Shown here piece by piece: positions 1 through 9,517 of a DNA stretch of 64,000 bases. The translations under genes and the position numbers were made by a program. The notes below the pieces were generated by a model, which made no database searches, had not been told where the DNA came from, and was given only the letters and a program-made list of their open reading frames with translations. This DNA comes from Bacteroidales bacterium (GTDB taxonomy: Bacteria; Bacteroidota; Bacteroidia; Bacteroidales; 4484-276). Each line of letters starts with the position of its first letter. The stretch's first letter is position 1. The stretch is from contig DASRND010000036.1 of NCBI GenBank assembly GCA_035647615.1, positions 310,001-374,000 on the forward strand. Direction: 5' to 3'.

Positions 1-2873
1 AAATGGCTGTGCACGTCCCGCTGGGAAATGCTGCCATTCTGGAAGCACAAATCCTGATGCTGGCTTCGCACAACATTCTTAATCCCGCCAACGGCGCCCC
101 TATTACGGTGCCCTCGCAGGACATGGTACTCGGGCTTTACTACATTACTAAGTCGAGAAAGAGCACACCCGAGTTACCCATCAAAGGCGAAGGTTATAAA
201 TTTTATTCGCCCGAAGAAGTTATCATTGCTCACAATGAAGGAAAAGTCGATTTACATGCCATTATTCACGTACGCCTTCCTTACAAACAGGAAGATGGCT
301 CTATAAAGCAAGTGCTCACCGAAACCAGTGTGGGACGTGTACTTTTTAACCGGTTGGTGCCCGAAGAATATGGATACATCAACCAACTGCTTACTAAGAA
401 AGCGCTTCGCGATATCATTGGCGACATCCTGAAAAAAACCGATACTGCCACCACATCTAAATTCCTCGACGATATAAAAAATCTTGGATTTAAGATGGCT
501 TTCCGCGGCGGGCTCTCCTTCAACCTGGGCGATGTTATCATTCCTGAAATTAAAGGAACGCTCATAGCTGAGGCCAATACCGAGGTGGACGAAGTGCTGC
601 AGAACTATAGCAATGGTTTCATTACAAATAACGAACGTTACAACCAAATCATCGACATCTGGACTCATACCAACAGCAAACTCACACGTACGCTGATGGA
701 ACAACTCGCCCAGGATCAGCAGGGTTTTAACCCAGTGTATATGATGCTCGACTCCGGCGCGCGGGGCAGCAAGGAACAGATTCGTCAGCTGTCTGGAATG
801 CGTGGTCTGATGGCCAAACCACAGAAATCAGGTGCGAGCGGTGGTGAAATCATCGAGAACCCGATTCTCGCCAACTTTAAAGAAGGCCTGACGGTACTCG
901 AATATTTTATCTCTACGCACGGTGCTCGTAAGGGTTTGGCCGACACAGCGCTGAAAACCGCTGACGCCGGTTATCTTACCCGTCGTTTGGTGGATGTGGC
1001 TCAGGATGTTATTATTTCCGAAGAAGATTGCGGAACCTTGCGCGGACTGACTATTTCGACACTAAAGAAAAACGAAGAGGTAGTCGAGACCCTGTACGAT
1101 CGTATTCTGGGACGTACCGCGCTCCACGATGTTTATCATCCACAAACCAACCAACTGATTATTTCTGCCGGCGAACAGCTCACCGAAGAGCTTAGCCTCC
1201 AGATAGAAGAGTCGCCCATCGAATCGCTTGAAATCAGATCGGTATTAACCTGCGAATCAAAGCAAGGTGTATGTACCAAATGTTATGGCCGAAATCTGGC
1301 TACCGGACGCATGGTTCAAAAAGGTGAGGCCGTGGGCGTTATAGCTGCACAGTCGATCGGTGAACCGGGAACACAGCTTACCCTGCGTACTTTCCACGTG
1401 GGTGGTGTAGCTGGCGGCAACATTTCGTCGCAATCGCGCATCGAAGCACGTTTCGACGGCATCCTGCAAATCGACGAGCTGAGAAGTGTACCTTACAAAA
1501 ATTTCGAAGGCAAAGAATATCAGGTAGTCATAGGCCGCTCTGCTGAGATGCGGATTATCGACGAAACCAGAGGAATTTCTTTGGCTTCCCATAACATTCC
1601 TTACGGATCCAACCTGTTTTTCAAAGCTGGCGACAAAGTGAAAAAAGGTGATGTAATCTGCGTTTGGGACCCATACAATGCCGTAATCATTTCGGAACTC
1701 GGCGGAAAACTTGCTTTCAACAATGTGATCGAAAACAAAACTTTCCGTATTGAATCTGACGAACAAACCGGCTACTACGAAAAAGTTATCGTCGAATCGC
1801 GCCAGAAGATGAAAAACCCTTCTATCAGCGTAATGAACGATGAAAACGTTGAAGTTAAAGTTTACGACCTCCCGGTAGGAGCACACATTTCGGTTGATGA
1901 TGGCCAGACAGTAAAACGCGGCGACGTGTTGGTGAAAATCCCACGTGCCATTGGCAAATCGGGCGACATCACCGGTGGTTTGCCACGTGTTACCGAGCTT
2001 TTCGAAGCACGAAATCCTTCCGATCCGGCCAGAGTATCGGAGATTGACGGTGTGGTATCTTTTGGCAAAAAACTCAAACGTGGCAATAAGGAGATTATCA
2101 TCACCTCCAAAACCGGCGAAGAGAAAAGCTATCTTGTTCCCACTACAAAACAGATACTTGCACAGGAGAACGACTTTGTAAAAGCCGGCACGCCGCTCTC
2201 AGAAGGCGCTCTTACTCCAGCCGACATTCTGGCTATCAAAGGCCCGATGAAAGTGCAGGAGTATATCGTTACTGAGATTCAGGAAGTTTATCGTTTGCAG
2301 GGTGTTAAAATTAACGACAAACACTTTGAGGTTATCGTACGCCAGATGATGCGTAAAGTAGAGGTGGACGACCCGGGCGATACAAAATTCCTCGAAAACG
2401 AACTGGTGAACAAAATCGACTTCCAGGAAGAAAATGATTGGATATTTGGTAAAAAAGTAGTTGGCGATCCGGGCGATTCTACCATGTTCAAGTCGGGCCA
2501 AATCGTCTCTGCACGAAAGCTACGCGACGAAAACTCACAGCTCAAGCGTAAAGACAAACGTCTGGTTGAATCCCGCGATGCACAGACCTCTACCGCACGT
2601 CAGGTGCTGCAGGGAATCACCCGTGCCTCGCTGCAAACAGCAAGCTTCATTTCTGCCGCTTCCTTCCAGGAAACGACCAAAGTGCTCACCAACGCCGCTA
2701 TCATGGCCAAAAGTGATACGCTTAACGGATTGAAAGAAAACGTGATCGTCGGACATAAGATTCCTGCCGGCACAGGGCTCAGAGAATATGAAGACCTGAT
2801 TGTAGGCTCGAAAGAAGAGTACGAAACGCTGACTCATCCACGCTACGCAAAAACCGAACAGGCTGTGAAATAA
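1..2873 (+). CDS. rpoC: DNA-directed RNA polymerase beta' subunit, 3' part (5' end outside window)
   Basis: Catalytic beta' subunit of RNA polymerase. The window opens inside the gene: the first residues (MAVHVPLG) follow directly on the active-site NADFDGD motif, which lies upstream. The 956 residues seen hold the trigger-loop region ([20 protein letters not shown] near residues 300-320), the second zinc-binding cysteine cluster ([13 protein letters not shown], around residues 415-430, with one Cys of the set further upstream near residue 340) and the [16 protein letters not shown] segment. The C-terminal part is complete and ends with a short acidic/basic tail. The first Met is internal and is not a start codon. 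Downstream come a terminator and a DUF3467 gene, the usual Bacteroidota order. The identification is certain; only the 5' third is missing. Confidence 0.98.
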   Translation, partial: MAVHVPLGNAAILEAQILMLASHNILNPANGAPITVPSQDMVLGLYYITKSRKSTPELPIKGEGYKFYSPEEVIIAHNEGKVDLHAIIHVRLPYKQEDGSIKQVLTETSVGRVLFNRLVPEEYGYINQLLTKKALRDIIGDILKKTDTATTSKFLDDIKNLGFKMAFRGGLSFNLGDVIIPEIKGTLIAEANTEVDEVLQNYSNGFITNNERYNQIIDIWTHTNSKLTRTLMEQLAQDQQGFNPVYMMLDSGARGSKEQIRQLSGMRGLMAKPQKSGASGGEIIENPILANFKEGLTVLEYFISTHGARKGLADTALKTADAGYLTRRLVDVAQDVIISEEDCGTLRGLTISTLKKNEEVVETLYDRILGRTALHDVYHPQTNQLIISAGEQLTEELSLQIEESPIESLEIRSVLTCESKQGVCTKCYGRNLATGRMVQKGEAVGVIAAQSIGEPGTQLTLRTFHVGGVAGGNISSQSRIEARFDGILQIDELRSVPYKNFEGKEYQVVIGRSAEMRIIDETRGISLASHNIPYGSNLFFKAGDKVKKGDVICVWDPYNAVIISELGGKLAFNNVIENKTFRIESDEQTGYYEKVIVESRQKMKNPSISVMNDENVEVKVYDLPVGAHISVDDGQTVKRGDVLVKIPRAIGKSGDITGGLPRVTELFEARNPSDPARVSEIDGVVSFGKKLKRGNKEIIITSKTGEEKSYLVPTTKQILAQENDFVKAGTPLSEGALTPADILAIKGPMKVQEYIVTEIQEVYRLQGVKINDKHFEVIVRQMMRKVEVDDPGDTKFLENELVNKIDFQEENDWIFGKKVVGDPGDSTMFKSGQIVSARKLRDENSQLKRKDKRLVESRDAQTSTARQVLQGITRASLQTASFISAASFQETTKVLTNAAIMAKSDTLNGLKENVIVGHKIPAGTGLREYEDLIVGSKEEYETLTHPRYAKTEQAVK

Positions 2874-2890
2874 TTTTTAATGATCATAAC

Positions 2891-2936
2891 AAAAAGGAAA
2901 AACCAGAAGTGTTCTACTTTTGGTTTTTCTTTTTTA
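2891..2936 (+). terminator. Rho-independent terminator of rpoC
   Basis: An A-rich arm (AAAAACCAGAAGT) pairs with ACTTTTGGTTTTT with one mismatch and one bulge, and a T-run follows. It lies 18 bases after the rpoC stop. The downstream DUF3467 gene starts at 2954, so read-through could still serve that gene. Confidence 0.75.
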
Positions 2937-2953
2937 ATAAAAAACAAAATACT

Positions 2954-3265
2954 ATGGATCAAAATAAACCTAACAAAGGACAAATCAACATCGATCTCCC
3001 CGAAGATATAGCCGAAGGCATCTATGCCAACCTGGCCATTATCCAGCATTCGCGCTCGGAGTTTGTTATAGATTTCATAAAAATGCTTCCGGGAATCCCC
3101 AAAGCAAAAGTAAAATCGCGCATCATCCTCACCCCGCAGCATGCCAAGCGACTGGCGAGAGCATTGCAGGAGAACATCAAGAAATTTGAGAGCATGCATG
3201 GCTCCATCAAAGAAGCCGATACCGACATGCCTTTCAACCTGGGCGGGCCTACTGCGCAAGCATGA
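2954..3265 (+). CDS. DUF3467 family protein
   Basis: Small soluble protein of 103 residues with no signal peptide or membrane segment. Its core (INIDLPEDIAEGIYANLA, followed by SEFVIDFIKMLPG) matches the DUF3467 family, whose function is not known and which in Bacteroidota typically sits just after rpoC. I chose ATG 2954: an upstream in-frame ATG at 2909 would add residues read from the rpoC terminator stem (Phe/Lys-rich), which is implausible. A second terminator follows. It may be co-transcribed with rpoC by read-through; no separate promoter is obvious. Confidence 0.85.
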   Translation: MDQNKPNKGQINIDLPEDIAEGIYANLAIIQHSRSEFVIDFIKMLPGIPKAKVKSRIILTPQHAKRLARALQENIKKFESMHGSIKEADTDMPFNLGGPTAQA

Positions 3266-3318
3266 TGTAAGCGCTTTATTATACCAATGAGCGTATCGGA
3301 AAAGGATAGCTCAATAAG

Positions 3319-3347
3319 AACGGCACTGCATCACATTGCCGTTTTTG
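3319..3347 (+). terminator. Terminator after the DUF3467 gene
   Basis: AACGGCA and TGCCGTT form a 7-bp stem with an 11-base loop, followed by TTT. It closes the rpoC-DUF3467 unit. The remaining bases to the next promoter at 3489 hold nothing recognisable. Confidence 0.65.
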
Positions 3348-3488
3348 TTGTTTTAAAAAACAAATCTATTAGCTATACCGATGAAATCCGAACGTTCACC
3401 ACGTTGGATTCCTGCGTGTTATTTTACAATCCATGTCCCATTAACATCTTTTAACCTTCAGCCAATAATTATAAAAAAAGGCTGGAGT

Positions 3489-3496
3489 TATCTTTG
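3489..3496 (+). promoter_or_regulatory. -7 box (TATCTTTG) of the Bat operon
   Basis: Exact match to the Bacteroidota TAnnTTTG -7 consensus, 24 bases before ATG 3521. A TTG codon at 3494 in the moxR frame lies inside this box and therefore cannot be the translation start. No clear -33 TTTG is present. Confidence 0.6.
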
Positions 3497-3520
3497 CCTA
3501 CTACAAAAATTGACTATCAA

Positions 3521-4513
3521 ATGATCGAAACAAGTATCAGAGAACTCAACGAAAAGATTCAACAGGAAAGCTCCTTTATCGACCTTATCAATTTGGAGCT
3601 CAGCAAGGTGATAATAGGCCAAAAGCACATGCTTGAGCGCCTGCTTATCGGGCTGCTTGCCGATGGACACATCCTGCTCGAAGGGGTACCCGGTCTGGCC
3701 AAGACGCTGGCAATAAAATCGCTGGCCGGTGCCATCGATGCAGGTTTTAGCCGTATACAGTTTACGCCCGACCTGCTGCCTGCCGACCTCATCGGCACAC
3801 TAATCTACAGCCAGAAAAATGAAGAATTTGTAGTTCGTCAGGGGCCCATTTTCAGCAACTTTATCCTGGCCGATGAGATCAACCGCTCGCCTGCCAAAGT
3901 ACAAAGCGCACTGCTCGAAGCTATGCAGGAGCGTCAGGTTACCATTGGCGACAGCACCTTCATGCTGCCCGAACCTTTCCTGGTATTGGCCACCCAAAAC
4001 CCAATCGAACAAGAGGGCACCTATCCCCTACCCGAGGCACAGGTGGACAGGTTTATGCTCAAGGTGGTAATCTCGTATCCGCAAAAGGAAGAAGAGAAAA
4101 TGATCCTGCGGCAAAACAACAGTCTGCACCGGGCTCCGCTCAACAAAGTGGTGAGTACCGAGAGCATTCTGCGTGCCCGTGCCGTGACGCGCGAAGTATA
4201 TCTCGACGAAAAAATTGAAAACTACATCACCGACATCGTTTTTGCTACGCGCTATCCATCGCAATACAAACTCGAAAAATTCGATGGCATGATCAACTAC
4301 GGCGCTTCTCCCCGTGCTTCGATAAATCTTGCGCTGGCTGCCAAAGCCCTTGCTTTTATCAAACGACGCGGCTATGTGATTCCCGAGGATATTCGCGCCA
4401 TAGCGCACGACGTGCTGCGCCACCGCATTGGCCTAACCTACGAAGCCGAAGCCGAAAATATTACCTCCGAGGACATCATCAACGAAATCCTTAACACCAT
4501 AGAGGTGCCGTAG
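3521..4513 (+). CDS. MoxR-type AAA+ ATPase of the Bat operon
   Basis: MoxR-family AAA+ ATPase of 330 residues, a chaperone-like ATPase thought to act with VWA-domain partners. Visible motifs are Walker A (GVPGLAKT), the DLLPADLIG segment, Walker B (FILADEINR), sensor 1 (LATQNP) and the C-terminal sensor-2/lid region (GASPRASINLALAAKALA). Start ATG 3521 is preferred because a -7 promoter box overlaps the only upstream alternative, a TTG. It is the first gene of the order moxR-DUF58-accessory-batA-batB-batC-batD-batE, the arrangement known from Bacteroides, where the operon was linked to aerotolerance. The biochemical substrate is not known. Confidence 0.92.
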   Translation: MIETSIRELNEKIQQESSFIDLINLELSKVIIGQKHMLERLLIGLLADGHILLEGVPGLAKTLAIKSLAGAIDAGFSRIQFTPDLLPADLIGTLIYSQKNEEFVVRQGPIFSNFILADEINRSPAKVQSALLEAMQERQVTIGDSTFMLPEPFLVLATQNPIEQEGTYPLPEAQVDRFMLKVVISYPQKEEEKMILRQNNSLHRAPLNKVVSTESILRARAVTREVYLDEKIENYITDIVFATRYPSQYKLEKFDGMINYGASPRASINLALAAKALAFIKRRGYVIPEDIRAIAHDVLRHRIGLTYEAEAENITSEDIINEILNTIEVP

Positions 4514-4577
4514 TCGGTTGAGAAAAATCAGCAATCGAAGTTTACATTTTTTCCCGCCTATCATTTAAGACCAGGTT

Positions 4578-5453
4578 ATGGACGCATCGGAGATATTCAA
4601 AAAAGTAAGAAAGATAGAGATAAAAACACGCGGATTGTCCAACCAGATATTTTCCGGACAATACCACAGTGCCTTTAAAGGGCGAGGTATGGCTTTCAGC
4701 GAGGTGCGCGAATATCAATACGGCGACGACATACGCAGCATCGACTGGAATGTGACGGCGCGTTTTAATCATCCTTTTATCAAGATTTTTGAAGAAGAAC
4801 GCGAACTCACCGTTATGCTGCTCATCGACGTAAGCGGCTCCAATGAGTTTGGTACCCGCGGCATGCTCAAAGAAGACATGATCACTGAGATAGCTGCTGT
4901 TTTGGCCTTTTCGGCAATACAAAATAATGATAAAGTAGGGGTGATCTTTTTTAGTAATCAAATAGAGAAATTTATTCCACCCAAAAAGGGCAGCACCCAC
5001 ATCCTGCGCATCATCCGTGAGTTGGTAGATTTCAGAACTGAAAACCAGCAAACCAAAGTTTCGGAATCGCTGCGTTATCTTACTAATGCCATCAAAAAAC
5101 GATGTACCGCTTTTGTGCTTTCCGACTTTATGGATAAAGGTTTTGATGAAGCACTGCAAATTGCAAACAACAAACACGACGTGATTGCAATTCGCGTATT
5201 TGATGAGCGCGAAACGGAGCTACCCGACATAGGATTGACAAAATTTAAAGATGCCGAGACCGGCAAAACCCGCTGGATTGACACTTCGAGCAGCTCGGTG
5301 CGCCGACAATACCGGCAATGGCATATCGAAAATGAAAAATACCTGCGCCGAGTGTTCTTGAAAAGCGGTGTAGATGTAGCGAATATCCGAACTGATCAGG
5401 ATTACGTAAGGCAACTTCTCGGACTCTTCAAACGACGGGAAGCCCGAGCCTAA
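4578..5453 (+). CDS. DUF58 / VWA-like protein of the Bat operon
   Basis: Soluble protein of 291 residues. The DUF58 signature is clear (GRGMAFSEVREYQYGDDIRS, then IDWNVTARFN), followed by a von Willebrand A-like fold whose metal site reads LLIDVSGSNEFG (DxSxS form: Asp, Ser, Ser). DUF58 proteins usually accompany MoxR ATPases and may act as their adaptor. It lies 64 bases after moxR and 18 bases before the next gene, so it is almost certainly co-transcribed. No signal peptide is seen, so a cytoplasmic site is likely. Confidence 0.9.
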   Translation: MDASEIFKKVRKIEIKTRGLSNQIFSGQYHSAFKGRGMAFSEVREYQYGDDIRSIDWNVTARFNHPFIKIFEEERELTVMLLIDVSGSNEFGTRGMLKEDMITEIAAVLAFSAIQNNDKVGVIFFSNQIEKFIPPKKGSTHILRIIRELVDFRTENQQTKVSESLRYLTNAIKKRCTAFVLSDFMDKGFDEALQIANNKHDVIAIRVFDERETELPDIGLTKFKDAETGKTRWIDTSSSSVRRQYRQWHIENEKYLRRVFLKSGVDVANIRTDQDYVRQLLGLFKRREARA

Positions 5454-5471
5454 GCAACCAGTGGCATAGAT

Positions 5472-6494
5472 ATGATGAATAGAATGATGAACAGAAATAT
5501 TAATAAAATACTACTGGCTTTGCTGCTGGTATTTCAGATGGCAGCGCAAGCTCAGCAGCCTGTGGCAAGCGCTTCACTGGATACCAACAGCATGCTCATC
5601 GGCGACCAGGTCGATTTCAACCTGCAGTTGCAGCTTCCGCAAAACACTCCTTTCCGGTGGCCTGTTTTTGCCGATACGCTCACCGCCGACATCGAGATTG
5701 TAAACCGCGGAACTGTCGACACAACGCGCATGGCCAACGGAATGCTGCGCATCGATCAAAAGCTGACCATCACCGCTTTCGACTCGGGATATTATGTGAT
5801 TCCTCCTATTGGTTTTGCCGTGGGCGCTGAGTTGGATACCATGGCAGAAACGGAGCCTTTCCTGCTGACTGTTTTTACGGTGGCTGTAGATACTGAACAA
5901 GCTATCAAACCTATCAAAGGCCCCATTGGAGCGCCCCTGACTTTTGCAGAAATGTTCCCCTGGATTTTGCTGGTATTGGCCTTGCTGCTTATCACCGCTG
6001 GTCTTATTTATTTTAATAAAAAAAGAAAGAAAAAAGAACCTATTGTTCTGGCCCGCCCCAAACCAAAAGTCCCTCCCCACCGTTGGGCACTCGAGGAACT
6101 CGAAAAGCTGCGCAACGAAAAGCTATGGCAAAAAAGCCTGATTAAGCTATATCATTCGCGCCTTACGGATATTGTCAGACAGTACCTCGACGATCAATTT
6201 AATATTATGGCTCCCGAAATGACCTCTCAGGAGATAATGCAGGCAGCGTACTATATTAATTTTTCGGATAAAAATCTGCGCGAGCTACAGCAAATTCTCG
6301 AGCTGGCCGATCTGGTAAAATTCGCCAAATACACACCGGAACCCGGCGAACACACCCAAAGCATGCAGCAGGCAGCAGACTTTGTGAAGGATACCACGCC
6401 GGTATCCGGAAACAAATTAGAAAAGACGAATGGTTCAAACGAAAATACAAAGGAAATCACCGCAGAGGTAGATCCTGTAGTAACACGCAAATAA
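5472..6494 (+). CDS. Bat-operon accessory membrane protein (BatD-like periplasmic part, one TM)
   Basis: 340 residues. An N-terminal signal peptide (about residues 1-27, ending AAQAQQ) precedes a beta-rich periplasmic region (about 28-150). One transmembrane helix (near residues 158-180, WILLVLALLLITAGLIYF) then leads into a basic cytoplasmic part with a helical domain (residues 195-300) and a low-complexity Glu/Thr tail. Its position between the DUF58 and batA genes is typical of Bacteroidota Bat operons, where it is generally annotated as hypothetical. The topology resembles a short BatD. Several ATGs are possible at the start (5472, 5475, 5487); 5472 is the first. It ends 4 bases before batA. 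Confidence 0.75.
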   Translation: MMNRMMNRNINKILLALLLVFQMAAQAQQPVASASLDTNSMLIGDQVDFNLQLQLPQNTPFRWPVFADTLTADIEIVNRGTVDTTRMANGMLRIDQKLTITAFDSGYYVIPPIGFAVGAELDTMAETEPFLLTVFTVAVDTEQAIKPIKGPIGAPLTFAEMFPWILLVLALLLITAGLIYFNKKRKKKEPIVLARPKPKVPPHRWALEELEKLRNEKLWQKSLIKLYHSRLTDIVRQYLDDQFNIMAPEMTSQEIMQAAYYINFSDKNLRELQQILELADLVKFAKYTPEPGEHTQSMQQAADFVKDTTPVSGNKLEKTNGSNENTKEITAEVDPVVTRK

Positions 6495-6498
6495 AGCT

Positions 6499-7494
6499 AT
6501 GCTGAATAATATCGAATTTGCCAATCCTGAATATTTTTATCTTTTGCTGGTAATCCCGCTCATGGGGATTTGGTATTGGTACAAAACCCGCCGTAGCAAA
6601 GCAGAGATACAGATTTCGGGTACCAGCTTTTTTGCCCTGACACGGTGGTCGTGGAAGCAATGGTTGTATCACGCACTTTTTTTGCTTCGTATCCTCGCTG
6701 TTGCGTTGCTCATTGTGGCCATTGCCCGTCCTCAAAGCAGTTCGAGCACGCAGGATATCACCATCGAAGGCATCGACATCATGATAGCTATGGACATTTC
6801 GGGGAGTATGCTTGCCGAAGACCTGAAGCCCAACCGCATTGAAGCTGCTAAAAAAGTAGCCATCGACTTCATCAAAAACCGACCGAATGACCGAATGGGA
6901 TTGGTAGTATTTGCCGGCGAAACTTTTACGCAAGTTCCTCTCACCACCGACCATCAGGTGCTTACAGAAATGTTTAGCCAGCTCAAGAGTGGAATGATTG
7001 AAGACGGAACAGCGCTGGGCGACGGACTGGCTACAGCCATCACACGACTGCGCGACAGCAAAGCCATCAGCAAAGTAATCATCCTGCTTACCGATGGTGT
7101 AAATAATATGGGAGCTGTTGACCCACTGTCTGCAGCCGAAATCGCCAAACTTTACGGCCTCCGCGTTTACACCGTTGGCATAGGAAGTATAGGTACGGCA
7201 CCCTATCCCGTGCAAACACCTTTTGGGATGCGTTATCAAAACATGGAAGTGAAAATCGATGAGGAGCTGCTGAAGCAAATTGCTTCCATGACCAACGGGA
7301 AATATTTCAGGGCTACCAGCAATAGAACACTCGAAGACGTTTATCAGGAAATCGATCAGATGGAGAAATCCAAAATTGACGTCACTGAATTTCATAAAAA
7401 AACCGAAGAGTTCTATCCGCTGGCATTGCTGGCGCTCGTGCTTTTTGGTTTAGAGATTTTATTAAAAAATACATTGTTCAGAAGTACACCGTAA
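6499..7494 (+). CDS. batA: BatA, VWA-domain membrane protein
   Basis: 331 residues. Two N-terminal membrane helices (about residues 12-30 and 55-75) are followed by a von Willebrand factor A domain with an intact metal-ion-dependent adhesion site (IAMDISGSM, residues about 94-102, plus a conserved Thr in the LTDG region) and a C-terminal hydrophobic helix (about 305-325). The N-terminal FANPEYFYLLLVIPL segment is typical of the Aerotolerance_A domain. Starts 4 bases after the preceding gene. BatA and BatB are paralogous partners of the MoxR ATPase; the complex sits in the inner membrane with the VWA domain accessible. Its role in aerotolerance comes from work in Bacteroides, not from this sequence. 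Confidence 0.92.
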   Translation: MLNNIEFANPEYFYLLLVIPLMGIWYWYKTRRSKAEIQISGTSFFALTRWSWKQWLYHALFLLRILAVALLIVAIARPQSSSSTQDITIEGIDIMIAMDISGSMLAEDLKPNRIEAAKKVAIDFIKNRPNDRMGLVVFAGETFTQVPLTTDHQVLTEMFSQLKSGMIEDGTALGDGLATAITRLRDSKAISKVIILLTDGVNNMGAVDPLSAAEIAKLYGLRVYTVGIGSIGTAPYPVQTPFGMRYQNMEVKIDEELLKQIASMTNGKYFRATSNRTLEDVYQEIDQMEKSKIDVTEFHKKTEEFYPLALLALVLFGLEILLKNTLFRSTP

Positions 7495-7539
7495 TTGGTT
7501 TTAAATATTAGATAGCATTGATGGTAATTTAAAACCAAT
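7494..7539. repeat. 13-bp perfect inverted repeat in the batA-batB gap
   Basis: ATTGGTTTTAAAT (7494-7506) and its exact reverse complement (7527-7539) are separated by 20 bases and followed by GATTTTTCTC. It lies at the start of the only sizeable gap in the Bat operon (7495-7666). It could be an attenuator or weak terminator, or an mRNA stabilising stem. The rest of the gap shows no gene. Confidence 0.5.
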
Positions 7540-7666
7540 AGATTTTTCTCTGCCAGCTGGTGGATAACAATGACAAGTTCTTATAAATTACTGAAATACG
7601 ATAGATTTCAAAGAAATCTGAACATCAAAAAATTGACAACTTGACAACTAAGAAAAGAATAAAGGC

Positions 7667-8710
7667 ATGCAAATTTTAAAATTCGCCGAACCAGATTATT
7701 TCTATGCTTTGCTGCTCATCCCTTTGTTCATCATCCTTTTTGTGGTGATGCGCACCTGGAGAAGACGCGCCATGCGCCGTTTTGGTGAGCAGCCTTTGGT
7801 AAAGCGCCTGACGCCCAACATAAGCCGTAGCAGGCCGGTGCTGAAGTTTATCCTGCTTATCCTGGCGTTTGCTTTTATTGCCGTAGGCCTGGCCAATCTG
7901 CAGGTAGGCTCCAAACTCGAAACGGTGGAGCGCAAAGGAATCGACATCGTTATTGCCATCGACGTATCCAACAGCATGCTCGCCGAAGATATTAAGCCCA
8001 GCAGGTTGCTCAGCGCAAGGCAAGCCATTTCGCGACTACTTGATAAACTCAAAAACGACCGCATTGGAATCGTGGTTTTTGCCGGCAAGGCCTACACTCA
8101 ACTACCCATCACCACCGACTATGCAGCTGCACGTCTTTTCCTTTCCACCATTAATACCGATATTGTACCCATACAAGGCACGGCCATCGCTGAAGCAATT
8201 AAACTCTCGGCTGAAGCTTTTGGCGAAAGCGAACATCAAAAAGCTATCATCATCATTACCGATGGCGAAGACCACGAGGGCGATGCTATCATAGCGGCCA
8301 AAAAGGTAGCCGAAAATGGCATCCTAGTTTACACCATCGGCATGGGCTTGCCCGAAGGAGCACCCATTCCGGTTTACGACCGGTATGGAAATCAAAGCGG
8401 ATTTAGAAAAGACCGCAACAACAACACCGTCATTACGCGCCTCAACGAAGATATGCTGCGGCAAATTGCCGATGCCGGAAAAGGAGAATATGTTCGCGCC
8501 AATAATACGCAGGCAGGTTTGGATGTTATTTTTGATGAGATCAATAAATTAGAAAAAACCAAATTTGAGTCGCGTGTTTTCTCCGATTACGAAAACCGTT
8601 TCCAATATTTTCTTGCAGTTGCGTTAATATTGTTGCTAATAGAGTTCTCCGTTTTCGACCGGCGGGGAAGACGCTTTCGCAATGTCAACCTTTTTGGTGA
8701 GAAAAAATGA
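7667..8710 (+). CDS. batB: BatB, VWA-domain membrane protein
   Basis: 347 residues, paralogue of BatA. It opens with FAEPDYFYALLLIPLFIILF (first TM), has a second TM near residues 60-80, a VWA domain with an intact DxSxS site (IAIDVSNSM, about residues 103-111), and a C-terminal helix near 310-330. The ITDGEDHEG segment carries the third metal-site Asp. It follows a 172-base gap that contains an inverted repeat and precedes batC by 24 bases. Function as for BatA: part of a membrane-anchored MoxR/VWA assembly. Confidence 0.92.
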   Translation: MQILKFAEPDYFYALLLIPLFIILFVVMRTWRRRAMRRFGEQPLVKRLTPNISRSRPVLKFILLILAFAFIAVGLANLQVGSKLETVERKGIDIVIAIDVSNSMLAEDIKPSRLLSARQAISRLLDKLKNDRIGIVVFAGKAYTQLPITTDYAAARLFLSTINTDIVPIQGTAIAEAIKLSAEAFGESEHQKAIIIITDGEDHEGDAIIAAKKVAENGILVYTIGMGLPEGAPIPVYDRYGNQSGFRKDRNNNTVITRLNEDMLRQIADAGKGEYVRANNTQAGLDVIFDEINKLEKTKFESRVFSDYENRFQYFLAVALILLLIEFSVFDRRGRRFRNVNLFGEKK

Positions 8711-8734
8711 ATGTAAGTAGTGGAAATTAAAAAA

Positions 8735-9511
8735 ATGAAAAACAGACTTCACATCATACGAAACCTAATTATTGCGCTTACGCTAATAATGGCTTTTGGC
8801 CTGCAGGCAGAGGCGCAAAATGAAAATAAATTCATCCGGCGTGGCAATAACGCCTATGCTGATTTGGATTTTAAAAAAGCCGAAATCGATTTTCGCAAAG
8901 CACTCGAAAAAAACCAGAATTCCGCCAAAGGAGAGTTTAACCTTGGCACCTCCCTCTATCAGCAGGAAGACTACGAAGAGTCTCTAAAAATTTATGAGAA
9001 ACTTGCCAGCAGCCTGCAAACCCCCGAAGCCAGAGCCGGAGCCTATCATAATTTGGGCAACTCGATGGTGCAGACACAGCAATACCAGCCTGCTATTGAG
9101 GCGTACAAAAATGCATTGCGCATCAACCCTGGCGATACCGACAGCAAATACAATCTTGAATACGCCCGCCAGATGTTGCAACAACAGCAGCAAGATCAGG
9201 ATCAGAATCAGCAAAACGATCAGGACAAGAATGATGATCAGAAAAATGATCAGGATAAGCAGGACGATCAACAAAATCAGGATCAAGAGCAAAATGATCA
9301 ACAGCAAAATGATCAGCAGCAGCAGGACCAACAGCAAAACCAGGGTGACCAGCAACAACAACAAGGACAACCGCAGCCCAAGCAAATCTCCAAAGAAGAC
9401 GCCGAGCGGATGCTGCAAGCTTTAAAAGATAACGAAAAGAAGACCCTGGAAAAACTCAAGCTCGAGAAGCTCAAGTCGGCCAAGCGCGTGAAGTCAGAAA
9501 AAGATTGGTAG
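8735..9511 (+). CDS. batC: BatC, TPR protein with a Gln/Asn/Asp-rich tail
   Basis: 258 residues from ATG 8735 (a GTG at 8720 is in frame but weaker). A signal peptide (residues 1-28, ending QAEAQN) precedes three TPR-like units (about 30-145; NKFIRRGNNAYADLDFKKAE, then GAYHNLGNSMVQTQQYQPAI). A 75-residue stretch made almost only of Gln, Asp, Asn and Lys follows (about 150-225), and a basic Lys/Leu-rich end (ISKEDAERMLQALKDNEKKT) closes the protein. This design is typical of BatC. The low-complexity part is likely disordered and may vary between strains. Periplasmic location is inferred from the signal peptide. It is translated just ahead of batD, with a gap of 6 bases. Confidence 0.88.
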   Translation: MKNRLHIIRNLIIALTLIMAFGLQAEAQNENKFIRRGNNAYADLDFKKAEIDFRKALEKNQNSAKGEFNLGTSLYQQEDYEESLKIYEKLASSLQTPEARAGAYHNLGNSMVQTQQYQPAIEAYKNALRINPGDTDSKYNLEYARQMLQQQQQDQDQNQQNDQDKNDDQKNDQDKQDDQQNQDQEQNDQQQNDQQQQDQQQNQGDQQQQQGQPQPKQISKEDAERMLQALKDNEKKTLEKLKLEKLKSAKRVKSEKDW

Positions 9512-9517
9512 CACCCT

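Noticed and set aside
3494..3520. TTG start for moxR giving nine more residues
   Set aside because: The TTG is part of the TATCTTTG promoter box, so it would not be transcribed.
6457..7395. 312-codon open frame on - opposite batA
   Set aside because: Shadow of batA; no signal, domain or promoter, and it lies wholly against a conserved operon gene.
8975..9430. Open frames rich in Leu/Ile on - (8984-9418) and in Ile/Thr/Arg on + (8994-9425) across the batC tract
   Set aside because: Products of reading cag/caa/gat repeats in other frames; they look like membrane or basic proteins only by composition.
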